From Chlamydiota bacterium (GTDB taxonomy: Bacteria; Chlamydiota; Chlamydiia; Chlamydiales; JAJFMB01): a stretch of DNA of 30,136 nt. The notes beneath the pieces are model-generated. The model was not told where the DNA came from, did not search any database, and saw only the letters and a program-made list of their open reading frames with translations. The translations under genes were made by a program, and so were the position numbers. Positions within the stretch are counted from its first letter, which is position 1; every line of letters begins with the position of its first letter. The DNA lies in NCBI GenBank assembly GCA_021772355.1, contig JAJFMB010000014.1, forward strand, positions 1 through 30,136, read 5' to 3'. Below are positions 6,717 through 14,717 of this stretch, one piece after another.

Positions 6717-8528
6717 ATGTATTCAAGTAATGCCTCAACTCACGGATACCGTCCAACAGGCCAATATGGATATTCGCCAGCATCACAAACAAACAGAGGT
6801 GGATTGACGCAAAAAGCTCCTACCCCTACGAATCCCTATGCTAGTCAAGGAACTTCAAGTAGACCACTTTCTCAAAGAGCGTCTGTAATTCCTAACCAAA
6901 ACACACCTCCTGCATCATCAACTGTTGCAAAATCTCATACTACTTTTCATTATTCAGATGGAAGACAACCATTAGCTACTCAGCAATCGCAGCCAAACAC
7001 TTACACCAACCCTTCACAACCGGCACCTAGGCAACAGCATCAACAATCAACTCATCTGCACACACAGCAAGGCGCATACGCAGATACCCCACAAGTAGCA
7101 CGTAGGCAACAGTATCAACCATCAACTCCTCAGCACCCACGTCAAGGCGCATACGCTGATACCGCACAAGTACAACAGTATCAACCATCGACTCCGCCGC
7201 CAGTTGCATTTCAATGGAGACCTGATTGGCGCACTCCTCTTGGACAATTTTGCCACACCAACATTCGCCATACAGTCCTTAACCCGTCCTTGCTTGATTC
7301 CGATCGATATCCTCGTAGTAATAAAACAGAGGGCCAGAAACTTGGACTTGAACCGATAACATTCCGGCAATACCTCAATAAACTCCAGGCAGAGAATGCT
7401 GATTACAAAAAACAACTCAGACAATTTTATTTAGAAAAAGGTACATTGCACGAATGTCTTTTCGGAATTAATCCAGACATATCCTTTGCAAAATTAAAAC
7501 AAACAAACCCTCGTATATTTGCTGAGTTATTCAGTTTGTTTATTGATATACAGATAGACATTCCTAAAATACGAGAAGCTGTTAAGAATTTTGTTCTCGA
7601 CGTTAATTATGCTAATTTAGATCAATTCAGACTTGAAGCACACCTAAAATATCTTGAAGGCTTACACTCAAAAAACTTCAAAAAAATAGATAGATTTGCT
7701 CAATGTTTAATTCATTTGCTTAACAAGAAAAGTGATAACGTGGTAGCGCCCGTCCGTCGATTTCAGTTCGCAAATGAACTGCAGAGAGCATTTGCTAATA
7801 GCCAAATTACTTCGCAAGAAGTTCTTGATAGACAGAAAAAATATGATGCTCTCATTTCAGTGCCCTATCGTAATCTTATTGCCAAGGCACGTGAAGAAAA
7901 AGGGTTTCAGTGGATAAACCAACTCATTGAGGCTTATTGCCAAAGTAGAGGTCAAAGATTTTCGACAATCAATATAGACGACCTATCCGGTTGGTTTGAG
8001 AGAAGGGTTGGACGTATCTCCACTCTACATCTTCTCGAAAAAAAGGCCATTGTTACTACGATGGAAGAAATTGGGTATTGGTTCGCTCCTGAATCCGCAG
8101 GTCCCCGTCGCCCGGGTCCTATTAACTGGGAGACAAATTCCAGGTCAGATGAAGACCTTCGTAAAATGAAAAAAGTTTGCTCCCTAGCTGAACATCTAGA
8201 GAGTAAGTGTGGATTACAAGGTAGTTTCAACTATCCTTTGAAACCCACTCTTGATGCCTTAACACCTGAGATGAAGAAACGCTATGATCATTTACAAAGT
8301 AACAAATCTCTTCAAGATTTTGTTACCTATGTACCAAAGTATTTTTCCGGTGTAGAAAGGGGATGGACTGCAGAGTGTCAACAGTTAAGAGAAGATGCTT
8401 ATCTTATTCACGCACTCCCGTTTCGAGCAGACCTCGATCAAAATCTTGTGAATCAAGCAAAAGCCAAGGCAGAGGAAATAGTTTTTTACCTCTATACCAG
8501 TGAGTTGCCTCAACCCCTGCAAAGTTAA
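6717..8528 (+). CDS. Unrecognised protein with P/Q/S/T-rich N-terminus; candidate secreted effector
   Basis: A 603-residue protein that I do not recognise. Residues 1-162 are low complexity, dominated by Pro, Gln, Ser, Thr and Tyr, with a tandem repeat built on QGAYADT near residues 105-160. From PVAFQWRPDW at about 162 the sequence becomes a soluble, mostly helical, charged domain to the end, with no signal peptide, membrane segment or catalytic motif that I can name. A disordered Ser/Thr/Gln-rich N-terminus before a globular body is common in type III secreted effectors, and the same window encodes translocators, so an effector is a reasonable guess but unproven. It has its own promoter and a good GGAG site. 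Its stop codon overlaps that of the convergent gene by 4 bases (TTAA). Confidence 0.8.
   Translation: MYSSNASTHGYRPTGQYGYSPASQTNRGGLTQKAPTPTNPYASQGTSSRPLSQRASVIPNQNTPPASSTVAKSHTTFHYSDGRQPLATQQSQPNTYTNPSQPAPRQQHQQSTHLHTQQGAYADTPQVARRQQYQPSTPQHPRQGAYADTAQVQQYQPSTPPPVAFQWRPDWRTPLGQFCHTNIRHTVLNPSLLDSDRYPRSNKTEGQKLGLEPITFRQYLNKLQAENADYKKQLRQFYLEKGTLHECLFGINPDISFAKLKQTNPRIFAELFSLFIDIQIDIPKIREAVKNFVLDVNYANLDQFRLEAHLKYLEGLHSKNFKKIDRFAQCLIHLLNKKSDNVVAPVRRFQFANELQRAFANSQITSQEVLDRQKKYDALISVPYRNLIAKAREEKGFQWINQLIEAYCQSRGQRFSTINIDDLSGWFERRVGRISTLHLLEKKAIVTTMEEIGYWFAPESAGPRRPGPINWETNSRSDEDLRKMKKVCSLAEHLESKCGLQGSFNYPLKPTLDALTPEMKKRYDHLQSNKSLQDFVTYVPKYFSGVERGWTAECQQLREDAYLIHALPFRADLDQNLVNQAKAKAEEIVFYLYTSELPQPLQS
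7028..7196 (+). repeat. Coding tandem repeat, 75-base unit
   Basis: A 75-base unit starting TAGGCAACAG at 7028 recurs at 7103 and again, with a 9-base in-frame deletion and only in part, at 7171. The units encode about 25 residues of the form QQxQxSTxxHxxQGAYADTxQV. Copies differ at several bases, so the array is not a fresh duplication, but its length could vary between strains. Confidence 0.85.
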
Positions 8529-10198
8529 ACTTTTTTGAGTTGAATGAGATAGGGATTCTGAGAATCAGATTTTGGGACAATATTTTCTAAAACCGATTTG
8601 CGGCCTGGTCTGCGTCTCAGATCTATTTCTTTTTGATAGTTGAGAGTCGGATTGAAACTAGTTCCCATATCAATAAGTAAAATATATGCGTCGTGAAGAT
8701 CTATCTGATGTAGCTCAGAAAATTTAATTAATTTTTTCAGTTCAGATATAATGAGGCAACTTGAAAGTGCCTTGAATTTAACTTTTCCATTCAGTTCTCT
8801 TATCATAGAGACTACATCTGCTGGGTTGCAAAAAGACAAGGAATTGAATTTATCCGTTAATAATCCGTTCACTCGGTTTGTCGTTCGAAAGCTATCAATA
8901 ATTTCACCCCATAAACTAAAACCAAATTCACTTTCAGAAAGAGTAAAAGTGGGATCAAACAACATCTCTATAGATTCTTTCGGTGTGAACGACTCATTCG
9001 AGTATTGTAGGAGAATTCGATCATTTGTGAGAGCCTGGACTAATAAAAAAAGTTGAACATAGTGTGTAAGAGGCCCATGGAGAAAAGGTGCTGTGTATGC
9101 CTCTGTAAAAAATCTTAGCTCCCCGTTCCTTGTAATCAACCCATTTGCAATATGTGGTGGAATAAATCTGACAAATTTATAATACTCACTGTTTTGACTT
9201 GTTATCCCACAATCCTTCAGGTAGTTGAGGACTGTTTTTAACAGGACTTTGTGCAGTTTCACTGATTTGAGCTCAGGCGTTCTTGGTGTCGGTTTTGCTA
9301 GCATAAGGTCATTTCGATAATCGAGTTCAAAATGCACACCCTCTTGTACATAAGGAAAGGGTTCTTCAGGGTGCTCTTGATTCCATTGGTTTAATAGTAA
9401 TTCATTTAACAGTTTTAAATCCGCGTAACACCGACCGAGATGAGCCAACACATAACAGTACATATTAAGATAAACATGCAAAAAGGCGATCTGTCTGCTT
9501 GTGAGTGTTTTTTGAGACGCTAATTTTCTGATACGTCCACTCACTGAGTTGAGTTCGACCTGAATTTTTCCTTGGAACATCTCTGGATCAGTTTTTATCA
9601 AATGAACAGTATGCTCCCATCTGCCCTGGTTAAACCCTCTGCAATACTCTTCTTTCTCGGGATCATCTGAGAAATTGATATAATTCAGTATTTCCGGGTC
9701 AATGGGATTGGATCCTAAGAAGAATATCTCTAACCTTGATTTGACACTTTCAGTTTTGAAATCCATGTGAATGGCATCCCAAACTTGTATGAAATAGTCT
9801 GCGCCAATCTGTTTGTCTTGGAATTGCTGAAATATGGAGTCATTGAAATCATCATCTCCAAAGGGGTCCACACCGGCTTTTAAATACTGAAGCACTAAGT
9901 GCTTAACAATCTCTTCCGGATTTGCAATGACCGGTGCCCAGTCAATGGAGGCAAAGGCTGCTTGGTTTCTAGGGAGTCTAGAGTATATGTTGCTGTAGAT
10001 ATCTTGAGGAAAACGAGTGTCTACACGCGTTGTTGCGTCACAATAGAAAAACTCACAGATTTTGTTATCCGGGATAATTTTAAAGGAGACGTAGTAGTGT
10101 GCAGTCCTATGTTCCGCGAAGTAGATGGCATCTGGCGAGACCTTTATTGATAATTCAGGAGGCATATAGGGATTGAACCCGGTAAGAGGTAGCGACAT
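8525..10198 (-). CDS. Unrecognised 557-residue cytosolic-type protein
   Basis: I do not recognise this family. The protein starts MSLPLTGFNPYMPPELSIKV, then has a beta-rich opening (about 15-80: YYVSFKIIPDNKICEFFYCD), an acidic stretch (DPFGDDDFNDS) and a long helical body rich in Leu, Phe and Tyr up to a basic C-terminus (DLRRRPGRKS...). No signal peptide, membrane span or known active-site motif is visible. It is similar in size to the convergent 603-residue gene but I could not align the two. There is no strong Shine-Dalgarno before the ATG, whereas the promoter upstream is good. A host-directed effector or a lineage-specific cytoplasmic protein are both possible. Confidence 0.8.
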   Translation of the reverse strand: MSLPLTGFNPYMPPELSIKVSPDAIYFAEHRTAHYYVSFKIIPDNKICEFFYCDATTRVDTRFPQDIYSNIYSRLPRNQAAFASIDWAPVIANPEEIVKHLVLQYLKAGVDPFGDDDFNDSIFQQFQDKQIGADYFIQVWDAIHMDFKTESVKSRLEIFFLGSNPIDPEILNYINFSDDPEKEEYCRGFNQGRWEHTVHLIKTDPEMFQGKIQVELNSVSGRIRKLASQKTLTSRQIAFLHVYLNMYCYVLAHLGRCYADLKLLNELLLNQWNQEHPEEPFPYVQEGVHFELDYRNDLMLAKPTPRTPELKSVKLHKVLLKTVLNYLKDCGITSQNSEYYKFVRFIPPHIANGLITRNGELRFFTEAYTAPFLHGPLTHYVQLFLLVQALTNDRILLQYSNESFTPKESIEMLFDPTFTLSESEFGFSLWGEIIDSFRTTNRVNGLLTDKFNSLSFCNPADVVSMIRELNGKVKFKALSSCLIISELKKLIKFSELHQIDLHDAYILLIDMGTSFNPTLNYQKEIDLRRRPGRKSVLENIVPKSDSQNPYLIQLKKV

Positions 10199-10232
10199 AA
10201 TTTAATTACTAAAAATAATTATTAATTATGTT

Positions 10233-10261
10233 ATTGTAAACTAGTACCTAGTTTAATTCAA
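10233..10261 (-). promoter_or_regulatory. Candidate promoter of the 557-residue gene
   Basis: On the minus strand TTGAAT (10256-10261), a 17-base spacer and TACAAT (10233-10238), five of six matches at -10. The spacer is filled by a perfect inverted repeat, described separately. It lies in the 84-base gap after ruvB. Confidence 0.6.
10237..10255. repeat. Perfect inverted repeat inside a promoter spacer
   Basis: TAAACTAG, TAC, CTAGTTTA: two perfect 8-base arms around a 3-base centre, lying between the -35 and -10 hexamers of the candidate promoter. A repressor operator is the simplest reading. It is not followed by a T-run on the minus strand, so a ruvB terminator is unlikely. Confidence 0.6.
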
Positions 10262-10282
10262 TATTACTATTTTTTAATTTGA

Positions 10283-11278
10283 TTAATTTCTGGGGATGTC
10301 AAGGTGCTGGTAAGCGAGATCTGTGACCTCTCTTCCTCGCGGAGTTCGTCTGATAAAGCCGTTAAGAATAAGGTAGGGTTCATAGACCTCTTCGATGGTG
10401 TTTTTCTCTTCACCGACAGCAACGGCGATTGTAGTAAGGCCAACGGGTCCTCCGTTATGATGATCAATCATAGTTTGAAGGATTTTTTTATCCATTTCAT
10501 CGAGCCCTTTATGATCAATTGCGAGAAGTTCGAGCGCTTGATGGACAACTTCTTTTGTCGCTTTTCCCCCTGCCCTCATCTGACAGTAATCTCGCACCCA
10601 GCGAAGCAAATTATTGGCAATGCGAGGTGTCCCTCGGGAACGTCTGGCAATTTCAAGGAGGCCGTCTTGATCAATTGTGAAATTGAGAATACGGCTTGTG
10701 CGCTCGAGAATTATTTGCAGCACTTCTGGTGAGTAGTAATTGAGGCGACAGGAAAAGGGAAAGCGGGAACGTAAAGGCGCGGTAAGTGAACCCACTTTAG
10801 TAGTAGCGCCAACAAGGGTGAAACGGTTGAGTTTTACTTGAACACTGCGCGCGCTTGGACCGCTGTCAATCATGAGATCGAGCTGAAAATCTTCCATGGC
10901 GGGATATAAGTACTCTTCAATGGTTCGATTAAGTCTGTGGATTTCATCGATAAAGAGGACATCACCTGTTTGCAAGTTGGTAAGGACACCGGCAAGGTCA
11001 CCTGCTTTTTCAATGGCGGGCCCGGAGGTGACGACGAGATTCGTTCCCATTGTTTTGGCGATGATATTGGCTAAGGTCGTTTTTCCAAGACCGGGAGGGC
11101 CGCTAAAGAGGCAATGTCCAAGTGTTTCTTTCCGCTCTTTTGCAGCGCCAATAAAAACATCGAGGCGATCACACACTTGCTCTTGACCGGAAAACTCCTG
11201 CAGTGTTTGCGGGCGCAAGGGTACTTCAAACGTGACATCTTCCTGACAGAAGGATGACTCGATAAAGCGATTCGTCAT
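10283..11278 (-). CDS. ruvB: Holliday junction branch-migration helicase RuvB
   Basis: RuvB is the hexameric AAA+ motor that, with RuvA, drives branch migration of Holliday junctions in recombination and repair. The 331-residue protein has LRPQTLQEFSGQEQV at the N-terminus, Walker A GPPGLGKTT (60-68), Walker B VLFIDEIHRLNR (107-118), GATTKVGSLTAPLRSRF (sensor 1 and arginine finger region), and the C-terminal winged helix ending NGFIRRTPRGREVTDLAY that contacts DNA. Length is normal. Its ATG directly follows the TAA of the symporter gene (TAAATG), so both are probably on one transcript. ruvA and ruvC are not adjacent. Confidence 0.98.
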   Translation of the reverse strand: MTNRFIESSFCQEDVTFEVPLRPQTLQEFSGQEQVCDRLDVFIGAAKERKETLGHCLFSGPPGLGKTTLANIIAKTMGTNLVVTSGPAIEKAGDLAGVLTNLQTGDVLFIDEIHRLNRTIEEYLYPAMEDFQLDLMIDSGPSARSVQVKLNRFTLVGATTKVGSLTAPLRSRFPFSCRLNYYSPEVLQIILERTSRILNFTIDQDGLLEIARRSRGTPRIANNLLRWVRDYCQMRAGGKATKEVVHQALELLAIDHKGLDEMDKKILQTMIDHHNGGPVGLTTIAVAVGEEKNTIEEVYEPYLILNGFIRRTPRGREVTDLAYQHLDIPRN

Positions 11279-12643
11279 TTACGCTAATACTCCCAGGGCA
11301 TTGAGAAAGACAATTATGATTAAAATTGGTGCTGTATACTTTACGCTAACCCATAAATAGTGTTTTAGCCAAGTGTGTTTTTCGAAAATATGTTCTGCGC
11401 CTTTTTTCAGTTCGTCAAAAGCATTCGACATTTTCCACACCCAACCTACTAAGATGACAGCTAAAAGGCCTCCGAGAGGAATAAGGATGTCGCTGCATAA
11501 AGATCCTACAATGTCTAGGAATGTCATATCATAAAATGTCATGTCTTTTAGAAGACTTAAAGAAAGCGCGCTCGGAATGCCAAGAAGAAAGGCGCCTGCT
11601 CCACAGGCAAATGTCGCAGGGTGCCGCTTCCATCCCCATTCGTCCATTAAATAAGCAATGGTTGGTTCCATGGCAGAAACCTCTGAAGTGATGGCTGCCA
11701 TTACGACTAATAGAAAGAAGGCGATTGCTAAAAGATAGCCGCCGGGAAGCTGACTAAAAACCCAGGGAAGTGTATTAAACAACAACCCAGGTCCGGCAGT
11801 AGGTTCCATTCCGGTTGAAAACACGATCGTTAAGACGGCAATAGCTGCTAACAAAGAGACTACCGTATCCATGATCGCAACAGGAAAGCAGTTACCTAAA
11901 ATATTTTCTTTATCGCTTAAATAACTGCCATAAGTAACCATCGTTCCTTGACCCAAGCTGAGAGTGAAGAAGGCTTGTCCAAGCGCGGTTACAATGGCAA
12001 CCGGTGTGATAAGACTCCAGTTAGGGGTGAAGAGGAAGTGTAGCCCCTCGCTGGCATTAGGAAGTGTCACACCTCTAATGGCAAGCAGAATCAGCATCAT
12101 GTACAACATGGGCATCATCCATTTATTGGCGCGTTCAATCCCGTTACGAACTCCCATATACAGGACAAATACGCAAAAAAACATAAAGAGAAAATGAAAC
12201 CCGACACCCCAAATGGCACTATTCATCAAGCATTGGTAGTGAGAAGAAACAGCATCGCATGACTCAAAACTGGAAAGATTGCCTCTAACGGCTTCAACTA
12301 GATAACCCAATATCCAACCGGCGACAGCGCTATAGAAGCTACTGACAATAAATCCGGTCAGAATCGTTAATTTCCCCATCCAAGACCAAATTTTTGTTTT
12401 CCCTAATTTTTTGAAAGCTCCCGAAGGGCTGGTATGGGTCGCGCGTCCTATCAACATTTCGGATATAAACACAGGGAATCCAATAATCATCAAGAAAATC
12501 AAATAAAGAATAATAAATGCTGCGCCACCGTTTTTTCCAACGATATAGGGAAAACGCCAAATATTTGCTAAGCCTATAGCCGATCCGGCAACCGCCATGA
12601 TAAACCCGATGCGCGATCCCCAGGATTCTCTTTTTGCTTCCAT
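11279..12643 (-). CDS. Na+-dependent transporter, neurotransmitter:sodium symporter (SNF) family
   Basis: A 454-residue LeuT-fold inner-membrane symporter. The start MEAKRESWGSRIGFIMAVAG and then SAIGLANIWRFPYIVGKNGG is the family signature, covering TM1 with its unwound substrate and Na+ site. About eleven hydrophobic helices follow, including GQAFFTLSLGQGTMVTYGSY (TM6 region) and AITSEVSAMEP (TM8 Na2-site region). Such transporters bring in amino acids with sodium, and homologues in bacteria include TnaT (tryptophan) and LeuT; the substrate cannot be read from sequence by eye. Amino-acid import fits an intracellular, auxotrophic lifestyle. GAGGA precedes the ATG, and a promoter with a consensus -10 lies about 36 bases upstream. 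It forms an operon with ruvB. Confidence 0.95.
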   Translation of the reverse strand: MEAKRESWGSRIGFIMAVAGSAIGLANIWRFPYIVGKNGGAAFIILYLIFLMIIGFPVFISEMLIGRATHTSPSGAFKKLGKTKIWSWMGKLTILTGFIVSSFYSAVAGWILGYLVEAVRGNLSSFESCDAVSSHYQCLMNSAIWGVGFHFLFMFFCVFVLYMGVRNGIERANKWMMPMLYMMLILLAIRGVTLPNASEGLHFLFTPNWSLITPVAIVTALGQAFFTLSLGQGTMVTYGSYLSDKENILGNCFPVAIMDTVVSLLAAIAVLTIVFSTGMEPTAGPGLLFNTLPWVFSQLPGGYLLAIAFFLLVVMAAITSEVSAMEPTIAYLMDEWGWKRHPATFACGAGAFLLGIPSALSLSLLKDMTFYDMTFLDIVGSLCSDILIPLGGLLAVILVGWVWKMSNAFDELKKGAEHIFEKHTWLKHYLWVSVKYTAPILIIIVFLNALGVLA

Positions 12644-12678
12644 GAGTCCTCAGTGATAATTTTTTAGAAAATTTTATC

Positions 12679-12706
12679 ATTATAAGAGACAAATTTACAA
12701 TGATAA
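12679..12706 (-). promoter_or_regulatory. Candidate promoter of the symporter-ruvB operon
   Basis: Minus-strand TTATCA (12701-12706), a 16-base spacer and a consensus TATAAT (12679-12684), about 36 bases from the symporter ATG. Confidence 0.55.
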
Positions 12707-12771
12707 TAATTTTTATAGGATTAAATCTTTAACAAATCTTAAAAAACGGTTCTCAAATATTTCTGAAGGGG

Positions 12772-12800
12772 TTTACTAAAATATGATTACTTGTTACAAT
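12772..12800 (+). promoter_or_regulatory. Candidate promoter of the type III translocator cassette
   Basis: TTTACT (12772-12777), 17-base spacer, TACAAT (12795-12800). The predicted leader is about 37 bases and carries a very strong AAAGGAGG (12830-12837) 6 bases before the ATG at 12844, consistent with high-level expression. Confidence 0.55.
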
Positions 12801-12843
12801 TGCGTTTTGATTCCATTCATATCATTTACAAAGGAGGAATCTG

Positions 12844-13380
12844 ATGTCGCCCGAACCAACTCAAGAAGTTTTGAGTGAAGCTATCAACGAGGTAGAAACA
12901 ACAGATGCTCCAAGCAATCTATCCATTGAGTCACTAGCTCTACTCATTACCACAGAACGTCTCGATCAGCTTGAAAAAAAGACGATGGAGGAGTTTAAAG
13001 AACTCAAAGAGAGACAAGATGCCGTGCGTGCTCTCCACAAACTGCTAAAAGAGATCAATGCCAACACCAATCAAAAGGGTGAGCTCGACGCGAGCAATAA
13101 AGAGGAGTTGCAAAAACTCCTCGATGAAGCCAAAGAGAAATACGGCATCGAATTTAAGAATAAAGACGGCAAGTATAAATTCACCAAAGATGACCGCGAT
13201 CGCCTAGTAGAAAATGTGAAAATGTCTGTCGACGACCTTAATGTCCAAAACGAAATGCAATTGCAGACAATTACAAGGCTCACAAATGAGCGTTATGAAT
13301 CTTATCAAATGGCGCGGACGATCTTAAAGCCGCTGCATGATGATAAAGTTCAAAAAGCTCGAGCCATTGCAGGACGCTAA
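12844..13380 (+). CDS. Type III secretion cassette protein; candidate needle-tip or filament protein
   Basis: A 178-residue, highly charged helical protein. Residues 31-70 (ALLITTERLDQLEKKTMEEF onward) form a coiled coil, 73-115 are polar and Lys/Glu-rich, and the C-terminal helix (about 125-165) has DLNVQNEMQLQTITRLTNER followed by YESYQMARTILKPL. Tip and filament proteins such as LcrV, IpaD, EspA and SseB have coiled-coil helices with a comparable C-terminal segment, and lcrV and sseB sit just before the chaperone and translocator genes, exactly the position here. Sequence identity is not evident by eye, so the role is an inference from position and architecture. A chlamydial CT577-like accessory protein is the main alternative. 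It is separated from the chaperone gene by 2 bases. Confidence 0.75.
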   Translation: MSPEPTQEVLSEAINEVETTDAPSNLSIESLALLITTERLDQLEKKTMEEFKELKERQDAVRALHKLLKEINANTNQKGELDASNKEELQKLLDEAKEKYGIEFKNKDGKYKFTKDDRDRLVENVKMSVDDLNVQNEMQLQTITRLTNERYESYQMARTILKPLHDDKVQKARAIAGR

Positions 13381-13382
13381 TC

Positions 13383-13895
13383 ATGACACAAGTGCTCGAA
13401 CAAAAGACTGAAGCCAAGGATTTTCTCCTCGACATGATGGAGAAATATGCTATGGGGGACAAGTCTCTCGATACTTTGCCGACCCTTTCTGGGGAAACCA
13501 AAGAGGGTCTCTACCAATACGCCTACCGCTTTTACGAAAACGGAAAATACCAAGATGCGATCAACTTTTTTCGCTTCCTCACTTTGGTCGGGACACAGGT
13601 AAAGAAACATTGGGTAGGTCTTGGCGCTGCGCAACAGATGAATAAACAGTATCAAGATGCGATCCATTCCTATAGTATTGCTGCCATCCTAGATGTCAAA
13701 GATCCCTATATTCATGTTTATGCTGCCGATTGCTTTTTTGCGGTAGAAGACATCTCACATGGAATCGATGCTCTGAATGCGGCGCAAAAGATTGTTGAAA
13801 AAAGCAAAAAATACAAAAAACTACTTCCCGAACTCACAATTTTACGTGAAGCTTGGGAAAAACGGTTAACAAGGAACAAAACCCATGGCAATTGA
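13383..13895 (+). CDS. Type III secretion translocator chaperone, LcrH/SycD family
   Basis: A 170-residue class II chaperone with three TPR motifs: GLYQYAYRFYENGKYQDAIN (about 41-60), KKHWVGLGAAQQMNKQYQDA (77-96) and DPYIHVYAADCFFAVEDISH (111-130). The helical N-terminus (AKDFLLDMMEKYAMGD) resembles the start of LcrH/SycD, IpgC and chlamydial Scc2/LcrH proteins. These cytoplasmic chaperones hold the two hydrophobic translocators before export, and the two genes that follow encode candidate translocators. A Shine-Dalgarno (AGGA) lies in the end of the preceding gene. The stop overlaps the next start by 11 bases, suggesting coupled synthesis of chaperone and client. The C-terminus is basic (EKRLTRNKTHGN). 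Confidence 0.9.
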   Translation: MTQVLEQKTEAKDFLLDMMEKYAMGDKSLDTLPTLSGETKEGLYQYAYRFYENGKYQDAINFFRFLTLVGTQVKKHWVGLGAAQQMNKQYQDAIHSYSIAAILDVKDPYIHVYAADCFFAVEDISHGIDALNAAQKIVEKSKKYKKLLPELTILREAWEKRLTRNKTHGN

Positions 13896-14706
13896 AGCAA
13901 TTGGAAGAGGCCCCTACATTCCCCCTGTTTTCTCAGTTGATCACCCCCTTAAACAAGTTGAGGATACCAAGAAAAAGGTCGTTCCTTTTATTGCAGATAC
14001 TGTGGCTTCATTTGTGCCGTTAACCGGTCCCGTTCAAGAAAAAGCGGAAACGTTTTTTGGGCGCCCAAAGCTAGAAGAACCTAGTATAGAAGCTTTCAAT
14101 GCGGCTCAATTTCGGCATGAAATGGAAGAGGTTCTTACTCATGTACAGGCAAAAGAGGAAGGTTTAGATAAAGAGCAAGATCACAACGACGCCGACATTA
14201 TGATTATGAAGATGATGGTTAAATGTATCGTTGCGCAGCGTCAGTCGGGACATGACACCGAGACAATCACCGCCAATGAAATTGCTAATGCCAGAAAATT
14301 CCTCGATCGTTTACGGGAAGAACATTTCAATATTAAGGATGATATCAACGATAGGAAGAGCACTGCTGAAACCATCGAATGGATAAACACAGGACTCTCT
14401 CTTGGAATTGCAGCTACCTCCATGGCAATGTTTTTAAGCTTAGGACCTGCTGGTTTGATCGCTTATACGATCGGTGGCTTGGGTATCGCGAAGGGACTTA
14501 CTTATGGCGCAAAAGGGGTTTTAGAATATCAAAATAACGCAAATATCGGTGAGCTTTATCAGGTCAATATGCAGCAAAGTGAAATGCAAGAACAAGTCGA
14601 TCTCTTCCTCAATATGATGATGGAAGCCTTGCAGGGTGTGTGCAGCAATTGGAAAGACCAAAGAGAGATCTTTGCTCACCGTTTAGAAGCATCAAAATTT
14701 AATTAG
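13885..14706 (+). CDS. Compact major type III translocator (CopB/YopB/SseC-like)
   Basis: A 273-residue protein. The N-terminus has a proline-rich segment GPYIPPV (9-15), plausible as a chaperone-contact site of the P-x-hydrophobic-x-x type. Residues 70-165 are amphipathic helices, and 168-206 form a paired hydrophobic region, TGLSLGIAATSMAMFLSLGP then AGLIAYTIGGLGIAKG, as in the membrane-inserting domain of YopB/SseC/CopB. An amphipathic C-terminal helix follows. Classical members are about 400-490 residues, so this one is much shorter. The order tip candidate, chaperone, major, minor translocator matches the Yersinia and SPI-2 cassettes, and this supports the call more than sequence similarity does. 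AAGGA lies upstream of the ATG. Confidence 0.75.
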   Translation: MAIEAIGRGPYIPPVFSVDHPLKQVEDTKKKVVPFIADTVASFVPLTGPVQEKAETFFGRPKLEEPSIEAFNAAQFRHEMEEVLTHVQAKEEGLDKEQDHNDADIMIMKMMVKCIVAQRQSGHDTETITANEIANARKFLDRLREEHFNIKDDINDRKSTAETIEWINTGLSLGIAATSMAMFLSLGPAGLIAYTIGGLGIAKGLTYGAKGVLEYQNNANIGELYQVNMQQSEMQEQVDLFLNMMMEALQGVCSNWKDQREIFAHRLEASKFN

Positions 14707-14717
14707 GAGAACATAAT

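Noticed and set aside
7028..7196. Possible CRISPR array
   Set aside because: Two to three adjacent 75-base coding units without unique spacers; not a CRISPR pattern.
7027..7209. Short minus-strand frame over the coding repeat
   Set aside because: Its repetitive protein is only the complement of the tandem repeat in the 603-residue gene.
8525..8528. Frameshift or fusion of the two orphan genes
   Set aside because: They are on opposite strands with separate intact stops; the shared four bases are a simple tail-to-tail overlap.
10237..10255. Inverted repeat as ruvB terminator
   Set aside because: No T-tract follows on the minus strand and the arms fall between good promoter hexamers of the next gene.
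12339..12692. 117-residue minus-strand open frame overlapping the symporter start
   Set aside because: It lies in another frame of the well-supported SNF transporter and shows no family features.
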